Shown here: positions 7,568 to 15,491 of the stretch, piece by piece
Position numbering within the stretch: the stretch's first letter is position 1
Layout: the number at the start of each line of letters is the position of its first letter
Assembly (NCBI RefSeq): GCF_025630775.1
Contig: NZ_JAOSZE010000026.1
Coordinates: forward strand, 62,001-126,000
Source: Actinoplanes sp. KI2
Lineage (GTDB): Bacteria; Actinomycetota; Actinomycetes; Mycobacteriales; Micromonosporaceae
Reading direction: 5' to 3'
DNA: 64,000 bases
Notes under the pieces: model-generated
The model's input: the letters and a program-made list of their open reading frames with translations, nothing else
What the model was told of the DNA's origin: nothing
Databases searched by the model: none
Translations under genes and position numbers: made by a program

Positions 7568-9154
7568 GTGACGACCCACGAGGTGTTCAACCAGGCCCCG
7601 CCGCTTGTCGACTACGACGTCTCGGCCGATGCCGCGCTGCTGGCCGGCGTGGCCCGGGAGGGCGCGCCCTGGGCGGTCGGCGATCTGCACCGGCTCGGGA
7701 AGCTGGCCGGGACGGCGGAGCCGCAGCGGTGGGCGGACGAGGCGAACCGGTACGAGCCGCGGCTGATCACCCATGACCGGTACGGGCACCGGGTCGACGA
7801 GGTCGAGTTCCACCCCTCCTGGCATCGGCTCATGGGGGTGGCGGTCGGCGAAGGGCTGGCCGGGGCCGCCTGGGCGGACGACCGCGCCGGGGCTCATGTC
7901 GCGCGGGCTGCCGGCCTGTATGTCTGGTCCCAGGTGGAGGCCGGGCACTCGTGCCCGATCTCGATGACCTACGCCGTCATCCCCGCCCTGCGGAACAATT
8001 CCGACCTTTCCGAAATGTATGAGCCGCTGCTCGCCGGCCGCGAATACGACCCCGGACTGCGGACACCAACGACCAAGCGCGGGCTGCTGGCCGGCATGGG
8101 CATGACCGAGAAGCAGGGCGGCTCGGACGTCCGGGCCAACACCACCCGGGCGACCCGGTCCGCCGACGGGACCTGGCGGCTCACCGGTCACAAGTGGTTC
8201 ACCAGCGCGCCGATGTGCGATCTGTTCCTGGTGCTGGCCCAGACGGCCGCGGGTCTGTCGTGTTTCCTGGTGCCGAGGGTGCTGCCGAGCGGCGAGAAGA
8301 ACGTGTTCCGCATCCAGCGCCTCAAGGACAAGCTGGGCAACCGCAGCAACGCGTCCAGCGAGCCGGAGTTCGAGGACACCGTCGCCTGGCTGGTCGGCGA
8401 GGAGGGGCGCGGCGTCCGCACCATCATCGAGATGGTCGCGATGACCCGCCTCGACTGCGTGACCGGCTCCGCCTCCGGCATGCGCGCCGCCCTCAACCAG
8501 GCGATGCACCACGCCCGGCACCGCTCCGCCTTCGGCCGGCTGCTGGCCGATCAGCCCGCCATGCGCAACGTCCTCGCCGACCTGGCGATCGAGTCCGAGG
8601 CGGCGACCGTCCTGGCCATGCGCCTGGCCGGCGCCGTCGACCGGGGCGAGCACGCGTTCCGCCGGCTGGCGATCGCGGTCGGCAAGTTCTGGGTGTGCAA
8701 GCGGCAGCCGGCCGTGGTCGGCGAGGCCCTCGAGTGCCTGGGCGGCAACGGCTACGTCGAGGACTCCGGCCTGCCCCGGCTCTACCGGGACGCCCCGCTC
8801 AACTCGATCTGGGAGGGCTCCGGCAACGTCCAGGCCCTCGACGTGCTGCGCACGCTGCACCGCGAGCCGGATAGCCTGGAGGCGCTGCTGGCCGAGGTGT
8901 CGGGCGTCGACCGGCGGATCGACGAGGCGGTCGCCGGCCTGCGCACGATGGCCATGGACGAGGGACAGGCCCGCCGGGTCACCGAGCGGATGGCGGTCGT
9001 CCTGCAGGCGTCGCTGCTCGTGCGGCACTCCCCGGCCGAGGTCGCCGACGCGTTCTGCGCGACCCGGCTGGCCGGCGACTGGGGCCACACCTTCGGCACC
9101 CTGCCCGCCGCCGTCGACACCGCGGCGATCATCGAGCGGGCGGCGCCGCAGTAG
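7568..9154 (+). CDS. aidB: Acyl-CoA dehydrogenase family protein, AidB type
   Basis: 528 aa, start GTG 7568 (MTTHEVFNQAPPL). The N-terminal HEVFNQxPPL motif and later LAGMGMTEKQGGSDVR, GHKWFTSAPMCD, CLGGNGYVE and LYRDAPLNSIWEGSGNV are hallmarks of the AidB branch of the FAD acyl-CoA dehydrogenase fold. In E. coli, AidB is part of the adaptive response to alkylating agents, binds DNA and has weak isovaleryl-CoA dehydrogenase activity. Its physiological reaction is unsettled, so the role here is inferred from family. Length is close to E. coli AidB (~541 aa). It appears monocistronic, with a leaderless-type promoter. The convergent AAA ATPase gene ends 9 bp away. Confidence 0.88.
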   Translation: MTTHEVFNQAPPLVDYDVSADAALLAGVAREGAPWAVGDLHRLGKLAGTAEPQRWADEANRYEPRLITHDRYGHRVDEVEFHPSWHRLMGVAVGEGLAGAAWADDRAGAHVARAAGLYVWSQVEAGHSCPISMTYAVIPALRNNSDLSEMYEPLLAGREYDPGLRTPTTKRGLLAGMGMTEKQGGSDVRANTTRATRSADGTWRLTGHKWFTSAPMCDLFLVLAQTAAGLSCFLVPRVLPSGEKNVFRIQRLKDKLGNRSNASSEPEFEDTVAWLVGEEGRGVRTIIEMVAMTRLDCVTGSASGMRAALNQAMHHARHRSAFGRLLADQPAMRNVLADLAIESEAATVLAMRLAGAVDRGEHAFRRLAIAVGKFWVCKRQPAVVGEALECLGGNGYVEDSGLPRLYRDAPLNSIWEGSGNVQALDVLRTLHREPDSLEALLAEVSGVDRRIDEAVAGLRTMAMDEGQARRVTERMAVVLQASLLVRHSPAEVADAFCATRLAGDWGHTFGTLPAAVDTAAIIERAAPQ

Positions 9155-9163
9155 TCCGGCGGG

Positions 9164-10636
9164 TCAGCGGGACCCGAGCAGGTCCCGTACGCTCGCCAGC
9201 AGCTCGTCCTGCGAGATGGGGGCGACGTGGCCGCCGGTCCGTGCGTCCTGCATCGCCTTGGCCAGCTGCACCCGGCGCAGCACCTCCTTGATGTCCGCCC
9301 CGGTCATGCCGTGGCTGGCGTGCGCGAGCGCCACCAGGTCGAGGTCGTCGGCGAACATCTCGAAGCCCGGCTGCTCGTGCGCCGCGATCAGCCCCTGGAT
9401 CATCTTGCGGAAGATCTCGGCCCGGCTCGCCTCGTCCGGTTTCGGCACGCTGAGCTTCACGTCGAAGCGGCCGGACCGGATCAGCGAGTCGTCCACCCGG
9501 TGCGGGAAGTTCGTGGTCGCCACGACCAGCACGTTCGGGTTCTCCTCGATCAGGTCGTTCATCTCCTGCTTGAAGATCCCGGCGACCGCGTTCAGCGCCT
9601 GGCTGGCCGCGTCGCCGCCGGCGCCCGCATAGCTGACGATCGAGTCGAACTCGTCGAACAGCATCAGCGTCGGCACCCGGTAACGCCGCGCGTCCCGGAA
9701 GATCTGCTTGATGTTGCGCTCCGAGCCGCCCAGCCACTTGTCGAGGATCTCCGGGGTGCGGATCTCCCGGAAGTCCGCGCCGATCTCGTTCGCGAGGGCC
9801 CGGGACAGCATCGTCTTGCCGGTGCCCGGCGGCCCGTACATCAGGATGCCCTGCGGCCGGCGTGCGCCCCAGCGCTCCATCGCCTCGGGGTGCCGGAACG
9901 ACACCGCGATCTCGCGCAGCTCGGCGACCACCTCGGTGAGCCCGCCGACCATGTCGAGCGTGACGGTCTGGGTGGTGGGCGCCGTGCGCGGCGGCACCGC
10001 GTCCCGGCTGATCACAAACTTGCGCCCGGTCAGCGAGTTCTCACCGGCCAGCTCGAGCACCGCCTGCAGGGTGAGCCCGACGAAGGCCTGCAGGTGGGCG
10101 GGCGTCACGTCGTCCCGCGGCACCTCGGCGAACAGCCGCACGACGGTGCCGCTCTCGTCGTACGTCACGGTCGCCTGCAAACCCACGACGGCGTCCGCGA
10201 GGGTGGCGGGCCGGCGGTTCGCGGCCGGCTGGGTGGGTCGATCAAGACCAAGCTTGCGGTACGCCGCGACCGCCGCCGATCCGACACTGTCCACGATCCG
10301 GGTGGTGATCGGGTCGCCCTGCTCGATCCGCTTCGCGAGCAGCAGCCCGACCGGGTCCTGCCCCAGCACCAGCTTGCGGATGCGCTCCTTCGAGTACGGC
10401 TCGTCGGCCGTGGAGATCGCCGCCGAGAACGCGTGCACCGGCCCGCCCGGCCGATCGGCGCCGGCCACGCTCAGGTCCACCCGTTTCACCGGCTCCGGCC
10501 AGCTCGCCTGCCGCAGCAGGTCGACCGGGTTGACCCGGGCCGCGGCCAGCAGGGTGGCCGCGTCGACCATCTCCACGGTGGCGCCCGCGTACTCGAAGAT
10601 CTCGCCGCGCTGTCGCGCGAAGCTCGCGTCTGGCAT
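9164..10636 (-). CDS. AAA ATPase, proteasomal-ATPase/Cdc48-like single AAA domain
   Basis: 490 aa from ATG 10636 (MPDASFARQRGE). The first ~230 residues contain no recognised domain. The AAA core follows: Walker A GPPGTGKT (~267-274), Walker B LMLFDEFDS (~323) and arginine-finger region IRSGRFD (~382), ending in a small helical AAA lid with the sensor-2-like region HGMTGADIKEVLR. No protease domain, zinc site or TM is visible, so it is not FtsH. Such proteins are remodelling or unfolding ATPases; the substrate is unknown. It is divergent from the inositol-synthase-like gene (46 bp between starts), so the two may share a regulatory region. Confidence 0.8.
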   Translation of the reverse strand: MPDASFARQRGEIFEYAGATVEMVDAATLLAAARVNPVDLLRQASWPEPVKRVDLSVAGADRPGGPVHAFSAAISTADEPYSKERIRKLVLGQDPVGLLLAKRIEQGDPITTRIVDSVGSAAVAAYRKLGLDRPTQPAANRRPATLADAVVGLQATVTYDESGTVVRLFAEVPRDDVTPAHLQAFVGLTLQAVLELAGENSLTGRKFVISRDAVPPRTAPTTQTVTLDMVGGLTEVVAELREIAVSFRHPEAMERWGARRPQGILMYGPPGTGKTMLSRALANEIGADFREIRTPEILDKWLGGSERNIKQIFRDARRYRVPTLMLFDEFDSIVSYAGAGGDAASQALNAVAGIFKQEMNDLIEENPNVLVVATTNFPHRVDDSLIRSGRFDVKLSVPKPDEASRAEIFRKMIQGLIAAHEQPGFEMFADDLDLVALAHASHGMTGADIKEVLRRVQLAKAMQDARTGGHVAPISQDELLASVRDLLGSR

Positions 10637-10646
10637 GCACCAACAG

Positions 10647-10674
10647 TGACACGGTTGCACCAGATCGCTACTCT
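10647..10674 (+). promoter_or_regulatory. Promoter GTGACA-16-TACTCT for the inositol-synthase-like gene
   Basis: GTGACA (10647-10652) and TACTCT (10669-10674) are separated by 16 bp. The -10 is 7 nt before the ATG at 10682, implying a leaderless transcript. It lies within the 45-bp divergent gap to the AAA gene. Confidence 0.5.
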
Positions 10675-10681
10675 CCCCACC

Positions 10682-11623
10682 ATGATCAACAATGCCAAGG
10701 TCGCCGTGGTCGGCGTCGGCAACAACACGTCGGCCCTGGTCCAGGGGCTCGCCTACTACCGTGCGACCGGCTCCGAGGTCGGCGTCCACCGCCCGTCGAT
10801 CGCCGGGCTCGGGGTCGGCGACATCGACGTGGTGGCGGCCTTCGCGCTCTCCGACGACAAGGTCGGCAAGGACCTGCACGAGGCGATCTTCGCCCCGCCC
10901 AACAACGTGCCCGCGCTGCTCCCGTCGCTGCCGCCGGCCGGTGTGACCGTGCAGCGCGGCCTGGTCGACGAGACCGGGGCCGACCGGGTGGTCGCCGCGC
11001 TGGCCGGCGCCGAGGTGCTGCTGTACTCCGCGCCGAGCGGCCGGCCGGAGACGGCCCGCGCGTACGCGGCGGCCGCCCTCCGGGCCGGGGTGGCCTTCAT
11101 CAACACCACCTCGGACCCGGTCGCCCGCGACTCGTCCCTGCTCGACGCGTTCGCCGCGGCCGGGCTGCCGCTGATCGGGGACGACCTGGCCAGCCAGTTC
11201 GGCACCTCGGTGCTGCATCGGACGCTGCTGCGGCTGCTGGACGAGCGGGGGCTGACGCTGACCAGCACGTACCAGGTCAATCTCGGGGGCACCGAGGACT
11301 TCCGCAATCTGGTGGAGAACCCGAACACCAAGAAGCAGTCCAAGGTGAACGCGGTCGGCTCGGACAAGGTCCAGATGGCGCCGCTGGGCTACCTCCCGCA
11401 GTTGCGGTCGCAGAAGGTCGCCCACATCAACGTCGAGGCGCAGGGCTGGGCCGGGACGCCGGTCAGCCTGGAGGTCCGCCTGCGGGTGGACGACCCGTCG
11501 GGCGCCGCCGGCGTCAATGTGGACCTGATCCGGGTGGCGGCCGCGGCGCTGCGGTCCGGCGCGGGCGGTTATCCGGCCGAGGCGGCCGCCCTGCTCAAGT
11601 CCCCGCCCGGCACCGCCGTCTGA
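10682..11623 (+). CDS. Myo-inositol-1-phosphate synthase-like protein
   Basis: 313 aa, ATG 10682. N-terminal Rossmann segment VAVVGVGNNTSALVQGL, then IGDDLASQFGTSVLHR, QVNLGGTEDFRN, KKQSKVNAV and HINVEAQGWAGTPVSLEV match the myo-inositol-1-phosphate synthase (Ino1) fold. Ino1 converts glucose-6-phosphate to inositol-1-phosphate with NAD. It is shorter than typical actinobacterial Ino1 (~360 aa), so it may be a paralogue rather than the housekeeping enzyme for phosphatidylinositol and mycothiol synthesis. The conserved Lys and Asn-rich active-site stretches look retained. It is divergent from an AAA ATPase and convergent with an SDR whose stop is 4 bp away. Confidence 0.75.
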   Translation: MINNAKVAVVGVGNNTSALVQGLAYYRATGSEVGVHRPSIAGLGVGDIDVVAAFALSDDKVGKDLHEAIFAPPNNVPALLPSLPPAGVTVQRGLVDETGADRVVAALAGAEVLLYSAPSGRPETARAYAAAALRAGVAFINTTSDPVARDSSLLDAFAAAGLPLIGDDLASQFGTSVLHRTLLRLLDERGLTLTSTYQVNLGGTEDFRNLVENPNTKKQSKVNAVGSDKVQMAPLGYLPQLRSQKVAHINVEAQGWAGTPVSLEVRLRVDDPSGAAGVNVDLIRVAAAALRSGAGGYPAEAAALLKSPPGTAV

Positions 11624-11627
11624 CCCT

Positions 11628-12350
11628 TCACACCAAGCGGTGACCGCCCTCGACGTGCAGGGTCGTCCCGGTGATGAACTCGTTGCCCAGCAACGCCCGG
11701 AAGGCCTGCGCGATGTCGGCGGGACGCCCGACCCGCCCGGCCGGGAGCTTGGCGGCCATCGCCGCGAGCCGCTCGTTCTTGGCCGGGCCGGCGAGGTCGT
11801 CCCAGATCGGGGTGTCGACCCAGCCCGGCGAGACGACGTTGACCCGGATCGGGGCCAGCTCGACGGCCAGCGTGCGGGCCAGCGCCTCGAGCGCGCCGTT
11901 CGCGGTGGCCAGCACGGACGAGCCGGGGCTGGGCCGATAGGCGGCGATGCCCGAGGTGAACGTGATCGAACCGGTCGCCATCACCGCCGCCGCGTGCTTG
12001 GCCACCAGCCACGGGCCGATCACCTTGGTGCCGAGCACGGTCCAGGCCGCCTTGAGCGGGAAGCTCTCGATCGGGCTGTAGGAGCCGTTCGCGTCGGCCG
12101 CGGTGACCACGACGTGATCGACCGGGTCGGCGAACAGGCGCTGGACGTCGTCCTCGTCGGCGATGTCGGTCCGGCTCGCCGTGACCGACGCTCCGAGGCG
12201 CTGCCGGGCCGCGGCCAGCTTCCGCTCCGACCGGCCCGCCAGGTGGACCCGGGCGCCCTCCGCGACCAGCAGCTCGGCCAGGGCGAACCCCATCCCCGAA
12301 CCGCCACCGACGATGACCACCCGCTTGTCGTTCATGTCGTTGTTTGCCAT
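11628..12350 (-). CDS. SDR-fold protein lacking the catalytic Tyr-x-x-x-Lys
   Basis: 240 aa from ATG 12350 (MANNDMNDKRVVIVGGG); ATGs at 12335 and 12380 are alternatives. The cofactor motif GGGSGMG, the substrate-loop SPGWVDTPIWDD and the C-terminal FITGTTLHVEGGH are classic for short-chain dehydrogenases. At the catalytic site the sequence is SSVLATANGALEAL: aligned on the usual YxASKAALEAL, Tyr is replaced by Leu and Lys by Asn. The upstream Ser (TFTSG) is present. The protein is either a pseudo-enzyme or belongs to the divergent SDR subfamily with this pattern. It is transcribed divergently from an XRE regulator that probably controls it. Confidence 0.78.
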   Translation of the reverse strand: MANNDMNDKRVVIVGGGSGMGFALAELLVAEGARVHLAGRSERKLAAARQRLGASVTASRTDIADEDDVQRLFADPVDHVVVTAADANGSYSPIESFPLKAAWTVLGTKVIGPWLVAKHAAAVMATGSITFTSGIAAYRPSPGSSVLATANGALEALARTLAVELAPIRVNVVSPGWVDTPIWDDLAGPAKNERLAAMAAKLPAGRVGRPADIAQAFRALLGNEFITGTTLHVEGGHRLV

Positions 12351-12398
12351 GCGGCCCAGCCTGGGCGTCGCGTGGCTCACTGGGAAGGCCGCGGCACG

Positions 12399-12419
12399 CC
12401 TGGCCCTCGCGGGGCCAGG
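12399..12419. promoter_or_regulatory. Inverted repeat in SDR/XRE divergent region
   Basis: Perfect 8-bp arms CCTGGCCC and GGGCCAGG with a 5-bp spacer, 32 bp before the XRE start and about 50 bp before the SDR start. It is a candidate operator for the adjacent XRE regulator; the assignment is positional only. Confidence 0.35.
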
Positions 12420-12451
12420 GCGGGACCGGTGCGGGGTGGCAGACTCGGGGC

Positions 12452-13252
12452 GTGAGCGACCTCGGTGATTTCCTGCGCGGCCGGCGGGCCCGGATCGGTC
12501 CCGCCGAGGTCGGGCTCGCGGCCGGGGTGGGCCGGCGGCAGACCCCCGGCCTCCGCCGCGAGGAGCTCGCGGCCGTGGCCGGGGTCAGCGTCGACTACTA
12601 CATCCGCCTCGAACAGGGCCGTGACCGCAACCCCAGCGCTGCGGTGCTCGACGCGCTCGCGGACGCGCTCCGCCTGGACGCCGACGAGCGCGACCACCTG
12701 CATCGCCTGGCGGCCGGCCGGATCACCGGGCGGCCCGCCCCGGTGAGCGCCCGCCCCGGCCTGCGCCAGCTGCTGGAGACCGTCCGGCCGGCCCCGGCGT
12801 TCGTGCTGAGCCCCGGCAGCGACATCCTCGCCGAGAACCCCGAGGGTCTGGCCCTCCTGCCGGGTCTCGCCGACTGGCCCCGGGCACGCCGGAACTTCGT
12901 CCGCTACATGTTCCGCCATCCGTCGGCCCGTGAGGTGATCGCCTCCTGGCCGCGGATGGCCCGGGACTGCGTGGCCCACCTGCGGACGATCCCGCCGGAG
13001 CAGGCCGCCGGCCTTGCCGCCGAGTTGAGCGCGACCAGCAAGGAGTTCGCCGCCCTGTGGCGCGACTACGACGTACGCGTGAAAAGCGGAACCGACCGCA
13101 CCTTCCGCCACCCCGCGGTCGGCCGCCTGGAGCTGCGCTCGGAGGTGCTGTCGGTGGCCGACGGCCAGCGGCTCGTGGTGTTCCAGGCGGCGCCGGGCAG
13201 CCCCTCCGCGGACGCGTTGGCGCTGCTCGCGCTCGCCGCCCAGGAAAGCTAA
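12452..13252 (+). CDS. XRE-family transcriptional regulator with MmyB-like ligand domain
   Basis: 266 aa, GTG 12452. An N-terminal helix-turn-helix (residues ~5-70; RRQTPGLRREELAAVAGVS, YYIRLEQGRDRNPS) is followed by a C-terminal domain with WPRARRNFVRYMF, DYDVR and FRHPAVGRLEL. This combination is typical of actinobacterial XRE/MmyB-like regulators, whose C-terminal PAS-like domain binds fatty-acid-like ligands in MmyB. These genes usually stand divergent to a short-chain dehydrogenase or similar reductase that they repress, as here. Its last codons overlap the convergent aldo/keto reductase gene by 4 bp. Confidence 0.87.
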   Translation: MSDLGDFLRGRRARIGPAEVGLAAGVGRRQTPGLRREELAAVAGVSVDYYIRLEQGRDRNPSAAVLDALADALRLDADERDHLHRLAAGRITGRPAPVSARPGLRQLLETVRPAPAFVLSPGSDILAENPEGLALLPGLADWPRARRNFVRYMFRHPSAREVIASWPRMARDCVAHLRTIPPEQAAGLAAELSATSKEFAALWRDYDVRVKSGTDRTFRHPAVGRLELRSEVLSVADGQRLVVFQAAPGSPSADALALLALAAQES

Positions 13253-14202
13253 CGGCGCACCGCCTCGACCGCAGCCATCTCGGCCGCCGACAGCGGCCCC
13301 CGCGCCTCGGCCTCGACGCACTCCGCCAGCTCGGCCCGGTTCTTCACGCCGAGGACCACGGTCGCCACCCCGGGGACCGACAGCGCGTACCGGTGCGCGA
13401 GCATCGAGGGCGTCTCCCCGACCGACGCCGCGAGCTTGCGGAACGGCTCGGCCCGCGCGAAGTCGGCGGCCGCCGGGTGGCCGGCCGGCACCGGCCGGTC
13501 GAGCCCGGACGTGAGCGACCCCGCCGCCACGGCCCGGATCCCGATCACCGCGACGCCGTTGGCGCCGGCGGCCGCCAGCAGGGCCGGGTTCTCCGGTGCC
13601 ACCCCGTCGAACCCCCACAGGTCGCCGGGCGTGTCGAGGGCATTGACCACGATCTGCGCCGCATCCGGCCGTGGCGCCGTCCGCAGCGCGTCGAGCACCG
13701 GAGCCGGGTGGCCGACCGCGGTGATTCCCCAGCCCCGGATCAGGCCCTCGTCCACCAGCTGCGCGAAGACCGGCAGGACGGCGTCCCGGTACGCGTCCCA
13801 GCCGAGGAGGTTCGTCCCCGACGGCGACCCGTCCCGCGGCCGCAGATGGGTGTGCAGCAGGAGAAGGTCGATCCGGTCGCGCCCGATCCGGGACAGGCTG
13901 GCCGCCAGGCTCCGCCGGATCCGCCCCTCGAAGTCGCGCTCGGTGTCGTCCGGCAGCTGCACCTTCGTCGTGATCATGACGTCGTCCGAGGGCCGCAGCG
14001 CCTCGCCCGCCGCCCGCTCCGACTCGGCGCCGATGCCGTAGGCGGGCGCCAGGTCGAGCATGGTGATGCCGGCGTCCAGGGCCGCCCGGATGGTGGCGAC
14101 CGCCTCGGCCCGATCGGTCGTTCCCCACACCCCGGCGATTCCCCCGCCGCCGAGGGTCAGCGCGCTGATCCGCCCGAGCCGGCCGAAATCTCTGATGTCC
14201 AT
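13249..14202 (-). CDS. Aldo/keto reductase family oxidoreductase
   Basis: 317 aa from ATG 14202 (MDIRDFGRLGRISALTLGG). The AKR tetrad is visible: Asp and Tyr in LDLAPAYGIG, Lys in ITTKVQ and His in LLLLHTH. The C-terminal region VPGVATVVLGVKNRAEL matches the NADPH-binding loop. This branch (D-threo-aldose dehydrogenase/L-fucose-dehydrogenase-like) reduces or oxidises sugars or aldehydes; the substrate is unknown. Expression probably starts from a MerR-type promoter at 14237-14267. It lies divergent to a P450 gene with 88 bp between starts. Confidence 0.85.
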   Translation of the reverse strand: MDIRDFGRLGRISALTLGGGGIAGVWGTTDRAEAVATIRAALDAGITMLDLAPAYGIGAESERAAGEALRPSDDVMITTKVQLPDDTERDFEGRIRRSLAASLSRIGRDRIDLLLLHTHLRPRDGSPSGTNLLGWDAYRDAVLPVFAQLVDEGLIRGWGITAVGHPAPVLDALRTAPRPDAAQIVVNALDTPGDLWGFDGVAPENPALLAAAGANGVAVIGIRAVAAGSLTSGLDRPVPAGHPAAADFARAEPFRKLAASVGETPSMLAHRYALSVPGVATVVLGVKNRAELAECVEAEARGPLSAAEMAAVEAVRR

Positions 14203-14236
14203 GATGGATCCTCCCCGTCCGCGATCGACGCTCTCG

Positions 14237-14267
14237 ACGGTAGGACCTGGAGTGCACTCCAGTTCAA
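14237..14267 (-). promoter_or_regulatory. MerR-type promoter: TTGAAC-19-TACCGT with 16-bp perfect palindrome
   Basis: On the minus strand, -35 TTGAAC (14267-14262) and -10 TACCGT (14242-14237) are separated by 19 bp, the over-long spacing typical of MerR-family-activated promoters. The spacer contains the perfect dyad CTGGAGTGCACTCCAG (14247-14262). The promoter points at the aldo/keto reductase (leader ~35 nt). The dyad also covers the expected -35 zone of the divergent P450. No MerR gene is in this window, so the regulator is encoded elsewhere. Confidence 0.7.
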
Positions 14268-14277
14268 GCCCCGGCGC

Positions 14278-14283
14278 TAACCT
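14278..14283 (+). promoter_or_regulatory. -10 hexamer TAACCT for leaderless P450
   Basis: TAACCT sits 7 nt before the P450 ATG. The -35 zone, 17 bp upstream (14255-14260), falls inside the MerR-type dyad. Confidence 0.4.
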
Positions 14284-14290
14284 GCGAGGC

Positions 14291-15481
14291 ATGACGATCG
14301 ACTTCACCGATCCGGAGGTCATCCGCGACCCGTACCCGGCCCTCGCCCGGCTGCGGTCGCGGGCGGCGGTGAGCCGGCACGAGCCGACCGGCACCTGGCT
14401 GGCTGCCTCGCACGCCGCCGCCGACACGGTGCTGCGCGACCGCCGCCTGGGCCGGTTCTGGACCGACCGGGAGCCGTCGGCCGTGTGGGAGCCGTTCAAC
14501 CTGCTGCACCGCCACCAGATGATGGAGAACGAGCCGCCCGACCACACCCGGCTCCGCGGGCTGGTGGCCAAGGCGTTCGCCCGCGGCCACGTGGAACGCC
14601 TGCGCCCGGCGGTCGCCGCCGAGGCCGCCCGCCTGGTCCGCGCGGCCGGTTCCGAGTTCGACCTGCTCACCGCCGTGGCCGAACCCCTGGCGGTCACCGT
14701 GATCGCCGAACTGCTCGGCGTCCCCGAGCCGGACCGGCACCGGCTGCGCCCGTGGTCGGCGGCGATCGTCCGGATGTACGAGGTCTCCCGTACGCCCGAG
14801 GCCGAGGCCGCCGCCCTCACCGCGTGCCGCGAGTTCGCCGACTACCTGCGCGATCTGGCCGCCCGCCGGGAGGCCGACCCGCGCGACGACCTGATCACCC
14901 ACCTCGTCGCCGTCCGGGACGGCACCGACCGGCTCACCGCCGACGAACTGGTCGCCTCGGCGATCCTGCTGCTCAACGCCGGGCACGAGGCCTCGGTCAA
15001 CGCGCTCGGCGGCGGCGTGGTCGCCCTGCTGCGGCACCCCGCGCAGCTGGCCCGCCTCCGGGCCGACCGTGCCCTGGTACCCACCGCCGCCGAGGAGATG
15101 CTCCGCTACGACCCGCCGCTGCACATGTTCGTCCGCACCGCCGCCGCGCCGGTGACCATCGCCGGCGTCCGGATCGGTGCCGGCGAGCAGATCGCCGCCC
15201 TGCTCGGCGCGGCCAACCGCGACCCGGCCGTGTTCGCCGCGCCGGACACCTTCGACGCCGGCCGCGACCCCAACCCGCACCTCGCCTTCGGGGCCGGGCT
15301 GCACTTCTGCCTGGGCGCGCCGCTGGCCCGGATCGAGCTGGCGGCCGGCCTGACCGCGTTGCTCGACCACGCCCCGGACATGGCGCTCGCCGCGGAGCCG
15401 GTCAACCGCCCGACCTTCGTGCTGCGGGCCTACACCGCGGTGCCGCTCCGCCGGCGCGCTCGAGCGTCGTCCGGCCGATAG
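14291..15481 (+). CDS. Cytochrome P450
   Basis: 396 aa, ATG 14291 (MTIDFTDPEVIRDPYPALARL). A soluble actinobacterial P450: HxxxR-type region EPPDHTRLRGLVAKAF, I-helix LLNAGHEAS, ExxR in EEMLR, and heme loop FGAGLHFCLGAPLARIE with the Cys thiolate. In the I-helix the usual acid-alcohol pair (E-T) reads E-A-S: the conserved Thr aligns with Ala, with Ser one residue later, which may affect proton delivery. The substrate is unknown; the next gene starts 10 bp downstream. Redox partners are not in the vicinity. Confidence 0.88.
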   Translation: MTIDFTDPEVIRDPYPALARLRSRAAVSRHEPTGTWLAASHAAADTVLRDRRLGRFWTDREPSAVWEPFNLLHRHQMMENEPPDHTRLRGLVAKAFARGHVERLRPAVAAEAARLVRAAGSEFDLLTAVAEPLAVTVIAELLGVPEPDRHRLRPWSAAIVRMYEVSRTPEAEAAALTACREFADYLRDLAARREADPRDDLITHLVAVRDGTDRLTADELVASAILLLNAGHEASVNALGGGVVALLRHPAQLARLRADRALVPTAAEEMLRYDPPLHMFVRTAAAPVTIAGVRIGAGEQIAALLGAANRDPAVFAAPDTFDAGRDPNPHLAFGAGLHFCLGAPLARIELAAGLTALLDHAPDMALAAEPVNRPTFVLRAYTAVPLRRRARASSGR

Positions 15482-15484
15482 GCT
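15479..15484 (+). promoter_or_regulatory. -10 hexamer TAGGCT for the LLM-class oxidoreductase
   Basis: TAGGCT overlaps the P450 stop codon and is 7 nt before the ATG at 15492, compatible with an internal leaderless promoter. Confidence 0.3.
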
Positions 15485-15491
15485 CCGGTGC

